The notes under the pieces: generated by a model
What the model saw: only the letters and a program-made list of their open reading frames with translations
What the model was told of the DNA's origin: nothing
The model's database searches: none
Made by a program: the position numbers and the translations under genes
In this document: positions 24,799-33,034 of the stretch, piece by piece
How positions within the stretch are numbered: position 1 is the first letter of the stretch
Layout: each line of letters opens with the position of its first letter
Assembly: GCA_937982565.1 (NCBI GenBank)
Contig: CALJLN010000033.1
Span: forward strand, 60,218-124,217
DNA from: UBA2421 sp002343075
GTDB lineage: Bacteria; Planctomycetota; Phycisphaerae; Tepidisphaerales; Tepidisphaeraceae
DNA: 64,000 nucleotides
Direction of reading: 5' to 3'

Positions 24799-26069
24799 TC
24801 GTGCCGAAGTGCGTCGATCGGATCAAGCCGCGAGGCTTTGATCGCCGGAAACATGCCGAAGATCAGCCCCACCATCGCCGCGAAGCCGAAGGAGAGGATG
24901 ATGGCCCATGTCGGAATCGCCGCCTTGTCCAGTTGGGCACCCGGAATCGCTGCGATGGCCATGGTCATGAGTTGGCCGATCATCAGCCCAACCAGTCCAC
25001 CAAAAAAGCAAAGCATGACTGCTTCGACCAGAAATTGCAGCAATATGGCCGAAGGCTTGGCCCCCACCGCCTTCCGCAGGCCGATTTCGCGGGTTCGCTC
25101 GCTCACACTCACGAGCATAATGTTCATGATGCCCACTCCGCCTACAATGAGCGAGATACCGACGATGCCTCCCGCCACAATGGTGATGGCCCCGGCCAGC
25201 TTGTTAAACTGCTGCACAAACTGATCGATGACTTCCACTCGAAACGTATCCTCTTCGCCGTAATCGATCTTGCGCTTCTTTCGCAGGTAATAGGCAATTT
25301 CTGCGCGGGCTTCGGGCGCGAGTTCAGTCGATTTTGCGGCAGCGGTGACGTACATGAAGGGGAGAAACGCCCCACGATTCCCCGCACGCCACGCCGTCGT
25401 AAACGGCACAAACACTTCGGCATCGCTGGCGTCGTCTCGGATCATATTGCCCTGCTTGCTCGGTTCGATGACGCCAACGATCAGATATCGGCGGCCGTCG
25501 ATCACGAGAAAGCTCCCGGTGCAGTCGGTGGGCAAGCCCAGGCGATTCCGCAATTTTTCATTAATCAGGCAGACGGGGCGCGCCCGCTCGTTATCAATCA
25601 GACTGAACGGGCGGCCCATCAGGACAAATCGCCCCTCTATGTCGTGCCACGCAGGTTCGATGCCAATGATGCTCACATTTTCATCGCGGGCTTCGTCATA
25701 GGCCACAGTCGAGACGATCTGCGTCACCCGGGAAAAGTGCTTCGTAGATGGTGATTGCGCCAGTAACTGATCAAACAACTCCGGGCGGAAGCGAATCTGA
25801 TAAAATGGCGCGTTCCGCATCGGCCCGACCGCGGGGCGCCGCGGAAAGATAAAGACCTTGTTGGTGCCAAATGATTCAAACTCGCTCAGCACATTGTCTT
25901 TCAACCCCGACAGCGCTGCGATGACACAAGTGACGCTCGCCACGCCGATCACGATGCCCAGCGTCGTCAAAACCGAGCGCAGCTTGTTGGCCCAAATCTG
26001 CGTTAAGGCCAGAAACAAGCTCTGATAACAAAGCACCGCCAACTGGAGCGGCGCGCGGAGCAGTTTCAT
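24795..26069 (-). CDS. MacB/FtsX-type ABC transporter permease
   Basis: A 424-residue permease with the MacB-like layout: one N-terminal membrane helix (LGIVIGVASVTCVIAALSGL), a large periplasmic domain (about residues 55-290), and three C-terminal helices (AITIVAGGIVGISLIVGGVGI, LVEAVMLCFFGGLVGLMIGQ, IILSFGFAAMVGLIFGMFPA). The cytoplasmic EIGLRKAVGA motif of FtsX-domain proteins follows the first of these. In MacB the ATPase is fused; here it is a separate gene overlapping by 4 bp. The likely job is mechanotransmission-type export through the TolC-like channel. Confidence 0.9.
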   Translation of the reverse strand: MKLLRAPLQLAVLCYQSLFLALTQIWANKLRSVLTTLGIVIGVASVTCVIAALSGLKDNVLSEFESFGTNKVFIFPRRPAVGPMRNAPFYQIRFRPELFDQLLAQSPSTKHFSRVTQIVSTVAYDEARDENVSIIGIEPAWHDIEGRFVLMGRPFSLIDNERARPVCLINEKLRNRLGLPTDCTGSFLVIDGRRYLIVGVIEPSKQGNMIRDDASDAEVFVPFTTAWRAGNRGAFLPFMYVTAAAKSTELAPEARAEIAYYLRKKRKIDYGEEDTFRVEVIDQFVQQFNKLAGAITIVAGGIVGISLIVGGVGIMNIMLVSVSERTREIGLRKAVGAKPSAILLQFLVEAVMLCFFGGLVGLMIGQLMTMAIAAIPGAQLDKAAIPTWAIILSFGFAAMVGLIFGMFPAIKASRLDPIDALRHE

Positions 26070-26854
26070 TTCTCGCCTCCGACAGGCTTCGGTTCACCGT
26101 CCAGCCCCGAACTAGAGACGCCAGCAAACGTGGCCGGCCGGACCGCCGGCCGATCGGCGGACTGGGCGATGTCGTCTTCGGTGGAAAGATCGCTCTGCAC
26201 TTTTCCATCGCGCATCCGAATCACCCGCTTGGCATGCCGTGCCACGTCCGGCTCATGGGTAACGATCACAATCGTCTGGCCCTCGGCGTGGAGCGACTCA
26301 AACAGCGCGAGAATTTCGTCGCTTGTGCGGCTGTCGAGATTGCCGGTTGGCTCGTCCGCCAGGAGAATCTTGGGCTGGTTGACCAGTGCCCGGGCGATCG
26401 CCACGCGCTGCCTCTGCCCGCCGGAGAGTTGGTTGGGGCGATGGTGCATGCGCGGGCCTAGTCCAACCCGTTCGAGCGACTCAATCGCGCGCCGGCGGCG
26501 GCTCCACCACCCGTCGGGAGAATAGAGCAGGGGCAGTTCTACGTTCTTGATGGCCGTGGCCCGGGCCAGCAGCTCGAAGGACTGAAACACAAATCCAATC
26601 CGCTCATTCCGGACTGCAGCAAGTTGGGCAGATGTCATCGAGGAGACGCGTTTCCCATCCAGTTCGTAGGTGCCCGAGGTCGGCCGATCAAGGCACCCCA
26701 GGATGTTCATCAGCGTGCTCTTACCCGAACCGCTGCTTCCCATGATCGCCACATACTCGTTGGGCGCAATGTCGATATCTACACCGTCGAGTGCTCGAAT
26801 CTCCTCCACTCCCACGCGGTAATGCTTGGTGATATTGCGAATGCGAATGAGCAT
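26066..26854 (-). CDS. MacB/LolD-type ABC transporter ATP-binding protein
   Basis: A 262-residue nucleotide-binding subunit. Walker A GSSGSGKST is at residues 39-47, the signature LSGGQRQRVAIARAL follows in the usual place, and Walker B with the catalytic Glu reads ILLADEPTGNLDS; the H-loop is VTHEPDVARHAKR. LNILGCLDRPTSG-type sequence after Walker A is typical of the LolD/MacB group. The last 35 residues are a Pro/Ser-rich tail not found in most relatives. It is coupled by a 4-bp overlap to the permease and sits 19 bp after the membrane-fusion protein. Confidence 0.93.
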   Translation of the reverse strand: MLIRIRNITKHYRVGVEEIRALDGVDIDIAPNEYVAIMGSSGSGKSTLMNILGCLDRPTSGTYELDGKRVSSMTSAQLAAVRNERIGFVFQSFELLARATAIKNVELPLLYSPDGWWSRRRRAIESLERVGLGPRMHHRPNQLSGGQRQRVAIARALVNQPKILLADEPTGNLDSRTSDEILALFESLHAEGQTIVIVTHEPDVARHAKRVIRMRDGKVQSDLSTEDDIAQSADRPAVRPATFAGVSSSGLDGEPKPVGGEK

Positions 26855-26873
26855 GTGAGCTTTGCGGAAGGCG

Positions 26874-28226
26874 CTACTTCTTAACGTCGGTCGGCTGCGT
26901 GGTTGCTGCTTCGTCGCGAAGCTTTTGTTCGTGCTTCAGCGTTTCAAGCACCTTGTACGGGCCTGCCACAATCAACTCGCCTTCTTTCAGGCCGGCTTCA
27001 ATGATCGTGTGAGTGACATCACTCGCCCCAATCTTCACAGGCGTGGCGACGGCCTTCCCTTCAACGAACCGGTAAACCACTGTGGCTAAAGACCTTGCTT
27101 GATCGACCTCGGGCAGGTTTCGTACATCTGGGGGCAGTTCTTCTCGGTTGCGGCCCAGAACAGCCTGGCTGGGCACCTTCAGTACATCCGAATGCAGTTC
27201 GGTCTCAATATCAACGTCCGCGGTCAGGCCGGAGACGATCTGCTGGCCGGGTGCTTCCAGCGTGACTTCAGTCTTATAGTATTTCAGGTTTTCCCGGGCC
27301 TCTTCAGTCAGCGCCAGCGCGACCGCGGTCACCCGCCCCTTAAACTCCTGATTTTTGTACGCCTGCGAGCGGATCGTTGCCGACTGACCCACTTTGATTG
27401 CCGCAACCGTGCCCTCATCCACGCGCGTGTTGACGATCATTGTATCGAGGTTGGCCACTTCCATGATAACCGTGCCCTGGTTGTTCATCGTGCCGACCAC
27501 CACCAGTTCGCCCACCTCGCTGTTGACTTTGGTCACCACGCCATCGATGGGTGCCACAATCGTTGTATATGAAAGGGAATCGCGAGCCCGCGCAATGTCG
27601 GCCTCGGCGGCGGCAACCTGATAGCGGAGCACTTCCAGACCATTCCGCTCGCTGTCGATCATCCGCTGCGACGATGCGTATTGCGCCGAAAGCTGATCAA
27701 CCCGAGTCTGAGCCGCTTCCACAGCCACCTGGCTTACGTCCTTGCTCTCAAACAGCTTTTCCTGGCGGGCTAGATCGCGCTCGGCGTCATCCAACTCGGC
27801 CTTTCTCGCCCGCACTTGCGCTTCCTGAGACTGAAGTTGCGATTCAGCGACCTTGATCTGCGCCTGCTGGGCCGATTTTCTCGCCTCGACAGCCCGGAGT
27901 TGTGCTTCCAAATCGGTCGAATCCAACCGAATCAAAACCGACGGCGGGACCGGGGGGTTCGCCGTGGGGTCGCCCTTGGTGACGCGCTGGCCCTCGCGAA
28001 AGGGGATCTCGACAATCCGAGCCGAAACCCGCGCCGCAATCTTGATGTTGGATTTGGGTTGAATAATGCCCGGCGCGCTCACCACTTCCGATAAATTTCC
28101 GCGCTCCACCGCGTCAATGCGAACCCTTTCGCCCTCTTCTCCGCCCGGTCGCATCTTCATGGCAACCGGGACAGCAACCGAACCCAACACCACCGCGGCA
28201 ATCACTAGACCGATGATCAGCTTCAC
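26874..28226 (-). CDS. HlyD/MacA-type membrane-fusion protein
   Basis: A 450-residue periplasmic adaptor with one N-terminal membrane anchor (LIIGLVIAAVVLGSVAVPV). It has the split lipoyl domain (VVSAPGIIQPKSNIKIAARVSARI and the returning SYTTIVAPIDGVVTKVNSEVG), a long coiled-coil hairpin between them (about residues 110-230, rich in Gln/Ala/Glu), and a beta-barrel part. It would link the FtsX-type permease to the TolC-like channel. It is the first gene of the four-gene operon; about 230 bp separate it from the divergent ppx-HD gene, where the promoters should lie. Confidence 0.9.
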   Translation of the reverse strand: MKLIIGLVIAAVVLGSVAVPVAMKMRPGGEEGERVRIDAVERGNLSEVVSAPGIIQPKSNIKIAARVSARIVEIPFREGQRVTKGDPTANPPVPPSVLIRLDSTDLEAQLRAVEARKSAQQAQIKVAESQLQSQEAQVRARKAELDDAERDLARQEKLFESKDVSQVAVEAAQTRVDQLSAQYASSQRMIDSERNGLEVLRYQVAAAEADIARARDSLSYTTIVAPIDGVVTKVNSEVGELVVVGTMNNQGTVIMEVANLDTMIVNTRVDEGTVAAIKVGQSATIRSQAYKNQEFKGRVTAVALALTEEARENLKYYKTEVTLEAPGQQIVSGLTADVDIETELHSDVLKVPSQAVLGRNREELPPDVRNLPEVDQARSLATVVYRFVEGKAVATPVKIGASDVTHTIIEAGLKEGELIVAGPYKVLETLKHEQKLRDEAATTQPTDVKK

Positions 28227-28456
28227 ATCAATTCCTGACGCTCTTAACAGGTTTTCCGTTTCCAGCCAGCCCGCGCATCGGCCTCGGAGTGCCCTCGCGC
28301 GATGCCGCGCAAGATACCGCTTTCAGTGCATAAGACCAAAGCTACGAGGAAGTTTCGATGACACCGGGCATTTATTTCCACGCTCCCGCGCGAATCAATT
28401 GACGTGACGGCCCATCTGCGGACGAAAATCTCAACCGTTCGAGTAGAATCCGTGGA

Positions 28457-30046
28457 ATGACCAGCGGCGCATTCCGGGCAGCAAGAACTTCGGGCCGGCC
28501 GAGCGACAGCGACTCGCTTCGCCTTGCCGCAATCGACGTTGGATCCAACAGCATTCATATGATCGTCGCCCAGGCCGATTCCGACGGCGGGATGACCACG
28601 CTCTGGCGAATGAAAGAGCCGGTTGGGCTGGGCCGAATCAGCTTCCCAAGCCGTCGCCTGTCCGGCGAGGCGATGCAACGAGCCGTAACCGTGCTGGAGC
28701 GCTTCAAACAGGCCGCGGCACAGCGGCGGTGCGAGAAGACGATGGCCATCGCCACTTCCGCCGTTCGCGAGGCCCAGAACGGCGGTGACCTGATCGAACG
28801 CATCCGCCGGGAACTGGGCTTGTGGGTCAGGGTGGTGAGTGCCCGTGACGAGGCGAGATTGATCTATCTGGCCGCCCGACACGCCCTCGACTTGGGCCGC
28901 CGACCCCACCTCATCATGGATATCGGCGGTGGCAGTGTCGAGTTCATCGTGGGCGACGAGCAGCGCGCTCAGATTCTCGAAAGCCGCAAGCTCGGCGCGG
29001 CACGGCTGACCGCACGCTTCGTAAAGAGCGACCCGATGAGCAAAGACGATCGCAAGGCCATGGCCCGCCATTTTGAGAAGGAACTCGGCCCGCTTTTCGA
29101 AGACATTCGCAGGCTCAAACCGGCTTCGGTGATCGGCACAAGCGGAACCCTGGAGAACATCGCACAACTCTGCGATGGGATGTTTGCAGAAGCGGACGAG
29201 CACGGCCTGATTGGCACGATCGAACGCGGCCGGTTTGATAAACTTCTCGACAAGCTCGTCGATGCCACTCAGGCTGAACGTGCGAGCATGCGCGGGCTTG
29301 ACGATCAGCGGAAAGATCAGATTCTCGCCGGGGCCCTGATGGTGAAGGAGGTCTTTGAGCGGCTGGGAGTCAAACGAATCGGCATCTGCCCTGCGGCGCT
29401 GCGCGAGGGGGTTGTGCTGGATTATCTTGGCAGACACCTGCCAGACCTCGCCATTCGCAGAGAAGTGCCCGACCCCCGGCGCCGCAGCGTGCTCGACCTC
29501 GCCCGTCGGTGCGACTGGCACAAGACACACAGCGAACACGTTACCTCGCTCTGCCTGAATCTATTCGACGAGCTGAAATCGACACATGGCCTGGGGAACA
29601 TCGAGCGAGAACTAATCGAGTACGCTGCGATGCTGCACGACATCGGCTGGCACATCGCCGGATCCGGCCATCACAAGCACAGCATGTATCTCATCAGCAA
29701 TGGCAAGCTGAAGAACTTCTCGACCGAAGAAGTGGAGATCATCGCTAATATCGCAAGATATCACCGCAAGACCGCACCAACCCGCGATCATAAGCAGTAC
29801 AAGGTCCTCTCGTCGCGCGCCCGGCGAGTGGTGGATGTAGGTGCCGCGCTTCTCCGGATCGCCGACGGGCTGGACCGAAGCCACGCCAGTGCGGTGCAGT
29901 CGGTGAATTGCAGAGTTGTAGAGAAGCAGGTCCGTTGCACCATTACCACGCGCGCAGACGCCGAACTGGAGATCTGGGGTGCCCGGCGGAAGGCAGACTG
30001 GTTTGAAAAGGTCTTTGGCATGACCATCGAGTTTCGCGAGAAATGA
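28457..30046 (+). CDS. Ppx/GppA phosphatase with C-terminal HD domain
   Basis: A 529-residue exopolyphosphatase/guanosine-pentaphosphatase family protein. The ASKHA-fold phosphate loops are LAAIDVGSNSIHMIVAQ near the start and LIMDIGGGSVEFIVGD in the middle, both well conserved; GTSGTLENIAQL lies in the second half. From about residue 350 an HD-type domain follows (HSEHVTSLCLNLF, then AAMLHDIGWHIAGSGHHKHS with the HD metal pair). This two-domain form is the usual long Ppx. It would degrade polyP or pppGpp; with a PPK2 also present, polyphosphate metabolism is represented twice in this window. It converges on the next gene with only 5 bp between. Confidence 0.92.
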   Translation: MTSGAFRAARTSGRPSDSDSLRLAAIDVGSNSIHMIVAQADSDGGMTTLWRMKEPVGLGRISFPSRRLSGEAMQRAVTVLERFKQAAAQRRCEKTMAIATSAVREAQNGGDLIERIRRELGLWVRVVSARDEARLIYLAARHALDLGRRPHLIMDIGGGSVEFIVGDEQRAQILESRKLGAARLTARFVKSDPMSKDDRKAMARHFEKELGPLFEDIRRLKPASVIGTSGTLENIAQLCDGMFAEADEHGLIGTIERGRFDKLLDKLVDATQAERASMRGLDDQRKDQILAGALMVKEVFERLGVKRIGICPAALREGVVLDYLGRHLPDLAIRREVPDPRRRSVLDLARRCDWHKTHSEHVTSLCLNLFDELKSTHGLGNIERELIEYAAMLHDIGWHIAGSGHHKHSMYLISNGKLKNFSTEEVEIIANIARYHRKTAPTRDHKQYKVLSSRARRVVDVGAALLRIADGLDRSHASAVQSVNCRVVEKQVRCTITTRADAELEIWGARRKADWFEKVFGMTIEFREK

Positions 30047-30051
30047 TGTCG

Positions 30052-30570
30052 CTACGCACCCGCCGGCCCGGCTGGCTGGAGTTTGTGCAGAAAGCTGCGA
30101 TCAAACCAGAACAAAAAACCGGCCTGACACAGCACGCCGGCCCCGTGCCCGAAGAGCGATCCCACCGACTCCGCCGAACTCCCACGCCACCCCGCACCCA
30201 CCCCCGCGGCGAGGAGAACGGCTCCCGATGCCACCCAGAACCAGTTGAGCTTCACGTTAAACCGCAGCGCATTCAATAGCTTTTCTACCCCACGTTGCTC
30301 CGCTGTAAAATCTGGCACCGCGCCGGGCGACGTTTCGGACCGGCGCGACGAAATCACCCCGACCGCCGCAAAAACCAGGTCAATCAGCCCCCAGATGAGG
30401 AATTGTAGAGCCAGCGCCTCGGCAAACTTGCGGCTGGCCGATTCCTGCGTCGCCGCGATCCAGTAAATCGTCGGAGCTAGCACAATGGACGCAATCGACC
30501 AGACAAGAAGCAGCAAAGTCATCCGACGGCGAGTGCGCCGGCTGGCTTGAATTTCATTTGGATCAGTCAT
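30052..30570 (-). CDS. Small membrane protein (possibly DUF6992-like)
   Basis: A 172-residue protein with about four membrane segments: LLLLVWSIASIVLAPTIYWI, ALQFLIWGLIDLVFAAVGVI, FWVASGAVLLAAGVGAGW, and GHGAGVLCQAGFLFWFDRSF. The QFLIWGLIDLVFAAVG segment recalls a small uncharacterised planctomycete/bacteroidete membrane family, but I cannot confirm the name. Function unknown. Its start lies only 20 bp from the start of the divergent acyltransferase gene. Confidence 0.6.
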   Translation of the reverse strand: MTDPNEIQASRRTRRRMTLLLLVWSIASIVLAPTIYWIAATQESASRKFAEALALQFLIWGLIDLVFAAVGVISSRRSETSPGAVPDFTAEQRGVEKLLNALRFNVKLNWFWVASGAVLLAAGVGAGWRGSSAESVGSLFGHGAGVLCQAGFLFWFDRSFLHKLQPAGPAGA

Positions 30571-30590
30571 CGCTGTATCCTATCCACTCG

Positions 30591-31781
30591 ATGGCCATCG
30601 AATCGAACCCCACCGCTCAAACACATCCGTTGCAGTATGATCGGGTCGATATTGCTCCCACGAAGCCGAAGCGCCTTATGTCGCTCGACGCGTTCCGCGG
30701 CGCGACCATTGTTGGGATGATCCTCGTCAACAACCCCGGCTCATGGTCGCACATGTATCCCCCGCTGGCACACGCGCAGTGGCACGGTTGCACACCGACC
30801 GACTGGATTTTCCCTTTTTTCCTCTTCATCGTCGGCGTTGCGGTGCCGTTTTCGCAAGCGCACCGCCGCAACGGCGGATCGCTTGTTACCGGGGTGCTTC
30901 GGCGCAGTGCGATCTTGTTCGGGCTGGGGCTTTTTCTGGGAGCGATTCCGTATAGCGGAAGCACCGGGATCTTTAATCTCGCCGATTTTCGCATTCCGGG
31001 AGTTCTGCAACGAATTGCGGTCTGTTATGCCGTGGTGGCGCTTCTCTCGCTTTGGGTCGGATGGAAGCAGATGGCGTGCATCGGCCTGCTGTTGCTGGCT
31101 GCGTACTTTGGGGCCATGCGATTGATCCCCGCCCCCGGCTTTGCAGCGGGCGATTTCAGCAAGGAAGGGAATCTGGCACACTTCATCGACCAGACGATTC
31201 TGGGGCGACACGGCTACAAGGCATACAACGATCCCGAAGGCATCCTCAGCACGCTGCCGGCGATTGTGACAGTAATTTGTGGTTGGCTGGTTGGCACCTG
31301 GCTCCGGCGGGCTGATCGCACTGCCGCGGAGAAGGTCGCGGGGGTGTTTTCGTTCGGCGTTTTGGGCGTGATGTCCAGTTGGGTGCTCGATTCGGCATTG
31401 ATGCCAATCAACAAACAGATTTGGACGCCGAGCTATGTCATCCACACTGCAGGGCTGGCCTGCCTCGGATTGGGATTGTTTTACTGGATCATCGATATCG
31501 TTGGCTACCAGAAATGGGCGTCGCCGCTGATTGCCTGCGGCATGAACGCCATCACGATCTTCGTGCTCGCCGGGGTGGTCGGGCGGCTGATGCTGATCAA
31601 AGCCGTTCCCGCGGCAACAGGCGAGCGCGGCGCGATCAAACCCTGGCTGTACGACACCCTGTTTAAGCCACTTTTTGAGTCGCCGTATAATGAATCGCTG
31701 GCGTGGGCATTGGTGTTTGTCGCACTGTTCATCGCTCTGGCAATGGCGATGCACCGTGCTCGCATCTACATTAAGGTCTAG
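30591..31781 (+). CDS. NagX/HGSNAT-like membrane acyltransferase (DUF5009 type)
   Basis: A 396-residue multi-pass membrane protein. The N-terminal KRLMSLDAFRGATIVGMILVNN and WIFPFFLFIVGVAVPFS are the hallmarks of the heparan-alpha-glucosaminide N-acetyltransferase-like family, which transfers acyl groups onto sugars across the membrane. About ten hydrophobic segments can be counted, with a conserved-looking GVLQRIAVCYAVVALLSL in the middle. ATG 30591 is the likely start; ATG 30558 would overlap the divergent gene, and ATG 30678 would begin right at the family core. Substrate unknown. Confidence 0.85.
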   Translation: MAIESNPTAQTHPLQYDRVDIAPTKPKRLMSLDAFRGATIVGMILVNNPGSWSHMYPPLAHAQWHGCTPTDWIFPFFLFIVGVAVPFSQAHRRNGGSLVTGVLRRSAILFGLGLFLGAIPYSGSTGIFNLADFRIPGVLQRIAVCYAVVALLSLWVGWKQMACIGLLLLAAYFGAMRLIPAPGFAAGDFSKEGNLAHFIDQTILGRHGYKAYNDPEGILSTLPAIVTVICGWLVGTWLRRADRTAAEKVAGVFSFGVLGVMSSWVLDSALMPINKQIWTPSYVIHTAGLACLGLGLFYWIIDIVGYQKWASPLIACGMNAITIFVLAGVVGRLMLIKAVPAATGERGAIKPWLYDTLFKPLFESPYNESLAWALVFVALFIALAMAMHRARIYIKV

Positions 31782-31805
31782 CGGCTCGCGCGGCCTTTCA
31801 AGCGT

Positions 31806-32738
31806 TCACTCCACCGGCTGTGTGCTCGGCGGGGCGGTGAGGTTCCACGCAGTCCGCCAGGTTTGCCCGGTGCGCTCGAAGCCAGATTGCTTGAGCCGCT
31901 TTTCCATATCGGGGAAGTGTCCTGCGCCGTAAAAAATGCCGATGTTCTTCTTCCCCGCAGCGATTTCAGTCTCCAGCACTGCCAGGCAGTGCTTGTTTCG
32001 CTCGGTGATGATCACCGATCCATTCGGCCCTTCAAAAGCCTCCATCTGTCCTTCAAGGCTTCCCAACTGCTTGGCAAAAAGCAACTTCAGCTTCCGAGGC
32101 CGGTCCTCCCCCGCCCCTAGCGCCGCAAGCAGGTGGAACGGCGTCATCTCCGCCGCGGTGGAGGTGCCTGCTTTCTGCTTTTTGTATTCCGACCGATATG
32201 CCCGAATGAACAGCTTTACAAATCCTTCATTGCGTTGTTCCTGAAGCTCCAGGAACGTTTCGGCATCGAGATCGGCGTGCACAAAATTGGCGCGATCGTC
32301 ATACTCAATCGCGTTGAGCTGGTACGCCAAATCAAGGTTTTCCTGCATAAACTTCTGCATCGGCCCGACCCAGCCGATCATTCCCGCGCTCTTTCGCTTT
32401 TGCTTGATCTCCTCTGGCGTGGGGTTGGCATTCTTTGGCTTGATCATTTCGTACAGCAGCGCATCGTAGTGATCAAAACTGGCATTCAACCCGCGAAAGT
32501 AGTCTTCGTCGGCGATGTGAACCGCGCCGATGAGCGTCACCGTCACCCCATCGTCGGCGCGAAGATAACTCGTCTCTGCGGTCTCAAGGACGCTCTTGCC
32601 GGAGACATCTTCCAGGAAACGAACAAACTGCGTCTGCACCTCCGGCTGCGCTGCCGCGGGGGGCTGCACCGGCTCGGCAACACCAAGCCGCGCGGCCGAT
32701 ACGATGCCCAACGCCATTCCGATCAGCAACTTATTCAT
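31806..32738 (-). CDS. TraB/GumN-family exported protein
   Basis: A 310-residue protein with a signal peptide (MNKLLIGMALGIVSAARLG, cleavage before EPVQPP). The mature part has TLIGAVHIADEDYFRGLN, which matches the G-x-x-H motif of the TraB/PrgY/GumN (Tiki-like) family, the YEMIKP acidic strand, and a closing GIFYGAGHFPDMEKRL with the second conserved His. Some eukaryotic relatives are metalloproteases; bacterial roles are poorly known. ATG 32738 gives the best signal peptide; an in-frame ATG seven codons upstream is possible. Confidence 0.75.
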   Translation of the reverse strand: MNKLLIGMALGIVSAARLGVAEPVQPPAAAQPEVQTQFVRFLEDVSGKSVLETAETSYLRADDGVTVTLIGAVHIADEDYFRGLNASFDHYDALLYEMIKPKNANPTPEEIKQKRKSAGMIGWVGPMQKFMQENLDLAYQLNAIEYDDRANFVHADLDAETFLELQEQRNEGFVKLFIRAYRSEYKKQKAGTSTAAEMTPFHLLAALGAGEDRPRKLKLLFAKQLGSLEGQMEAFEGPNGSVIITERNKHCLAVLETEIAAGKKNIGIFYGAGHFPDMEKRLKQSGFERTGQTWRTAWNLTAPPSTQPVE

Positions 32739-32784
32739 AAACTCTCCATCTGGATGCAATCAGCCCGGGTTCAAAGCGGCGCCG

Positions 32785-32997
32785 TCACTCAGGATCGGCC
32801 CAGACACGCGGCTCGTTCCAATCCGGATCAGTCTCGACATGCACCGTATTGGGATTACAGCAGACCGGGCAATCTTCCACATAGGTCTGCGTCGTGCCCT
32901 GGCTGAAATCCAGCGGAATCACAATCGTTTCACCGCAAGTGGGACATGTATACCGGCCTTCGTCGGCAGACCGTGCGCGTCGCCGCTTCTTCTTCAT
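32785..32997 (-). CDS. CPXCG-motif cysteine-rich small protein
   Basis: A 70-residue protein with two Cys pairs, CPTCG and CPVCC, 20-odd residues apart, forming a probable zinc ribbon, then VHVETDPDWNEPRVWADPE. The basic start MKKKRRRAR suggests possible nucleic-acid contact. It matches the short CPXCG-motif family of unknown function. It lies 46 bp upstream of the TraB/GumN-like gene on the same strand. Confidence 0.8.
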   Translation of the reverse strand: MKKKRRRARSADEGRYTCPTCGETIVIPLDFSQGTTQTYVEDCPVCCNPNTVHVETDPDWNEPRVWADPE

Positions 32998-33034
32998 CGA
33001 GGATTATAGCCGCAGACTTGGCCGGCAGCACGGG

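Noticed and set aside
24525..25754. 409-codon plus-strand open frame across the TolC-like gene and permease
   Set aside because: Antisense shadow of two well-supported genes; composition (His, Arg, Asp rich) typical of such shadows.
28244..29539. 431-codon minus-strand open frame antisense to the Ppx/GppA-HD gene
   Set aside because: Ppx motifs on the plus strand are unambiguous; this frame has no recognisable feature.
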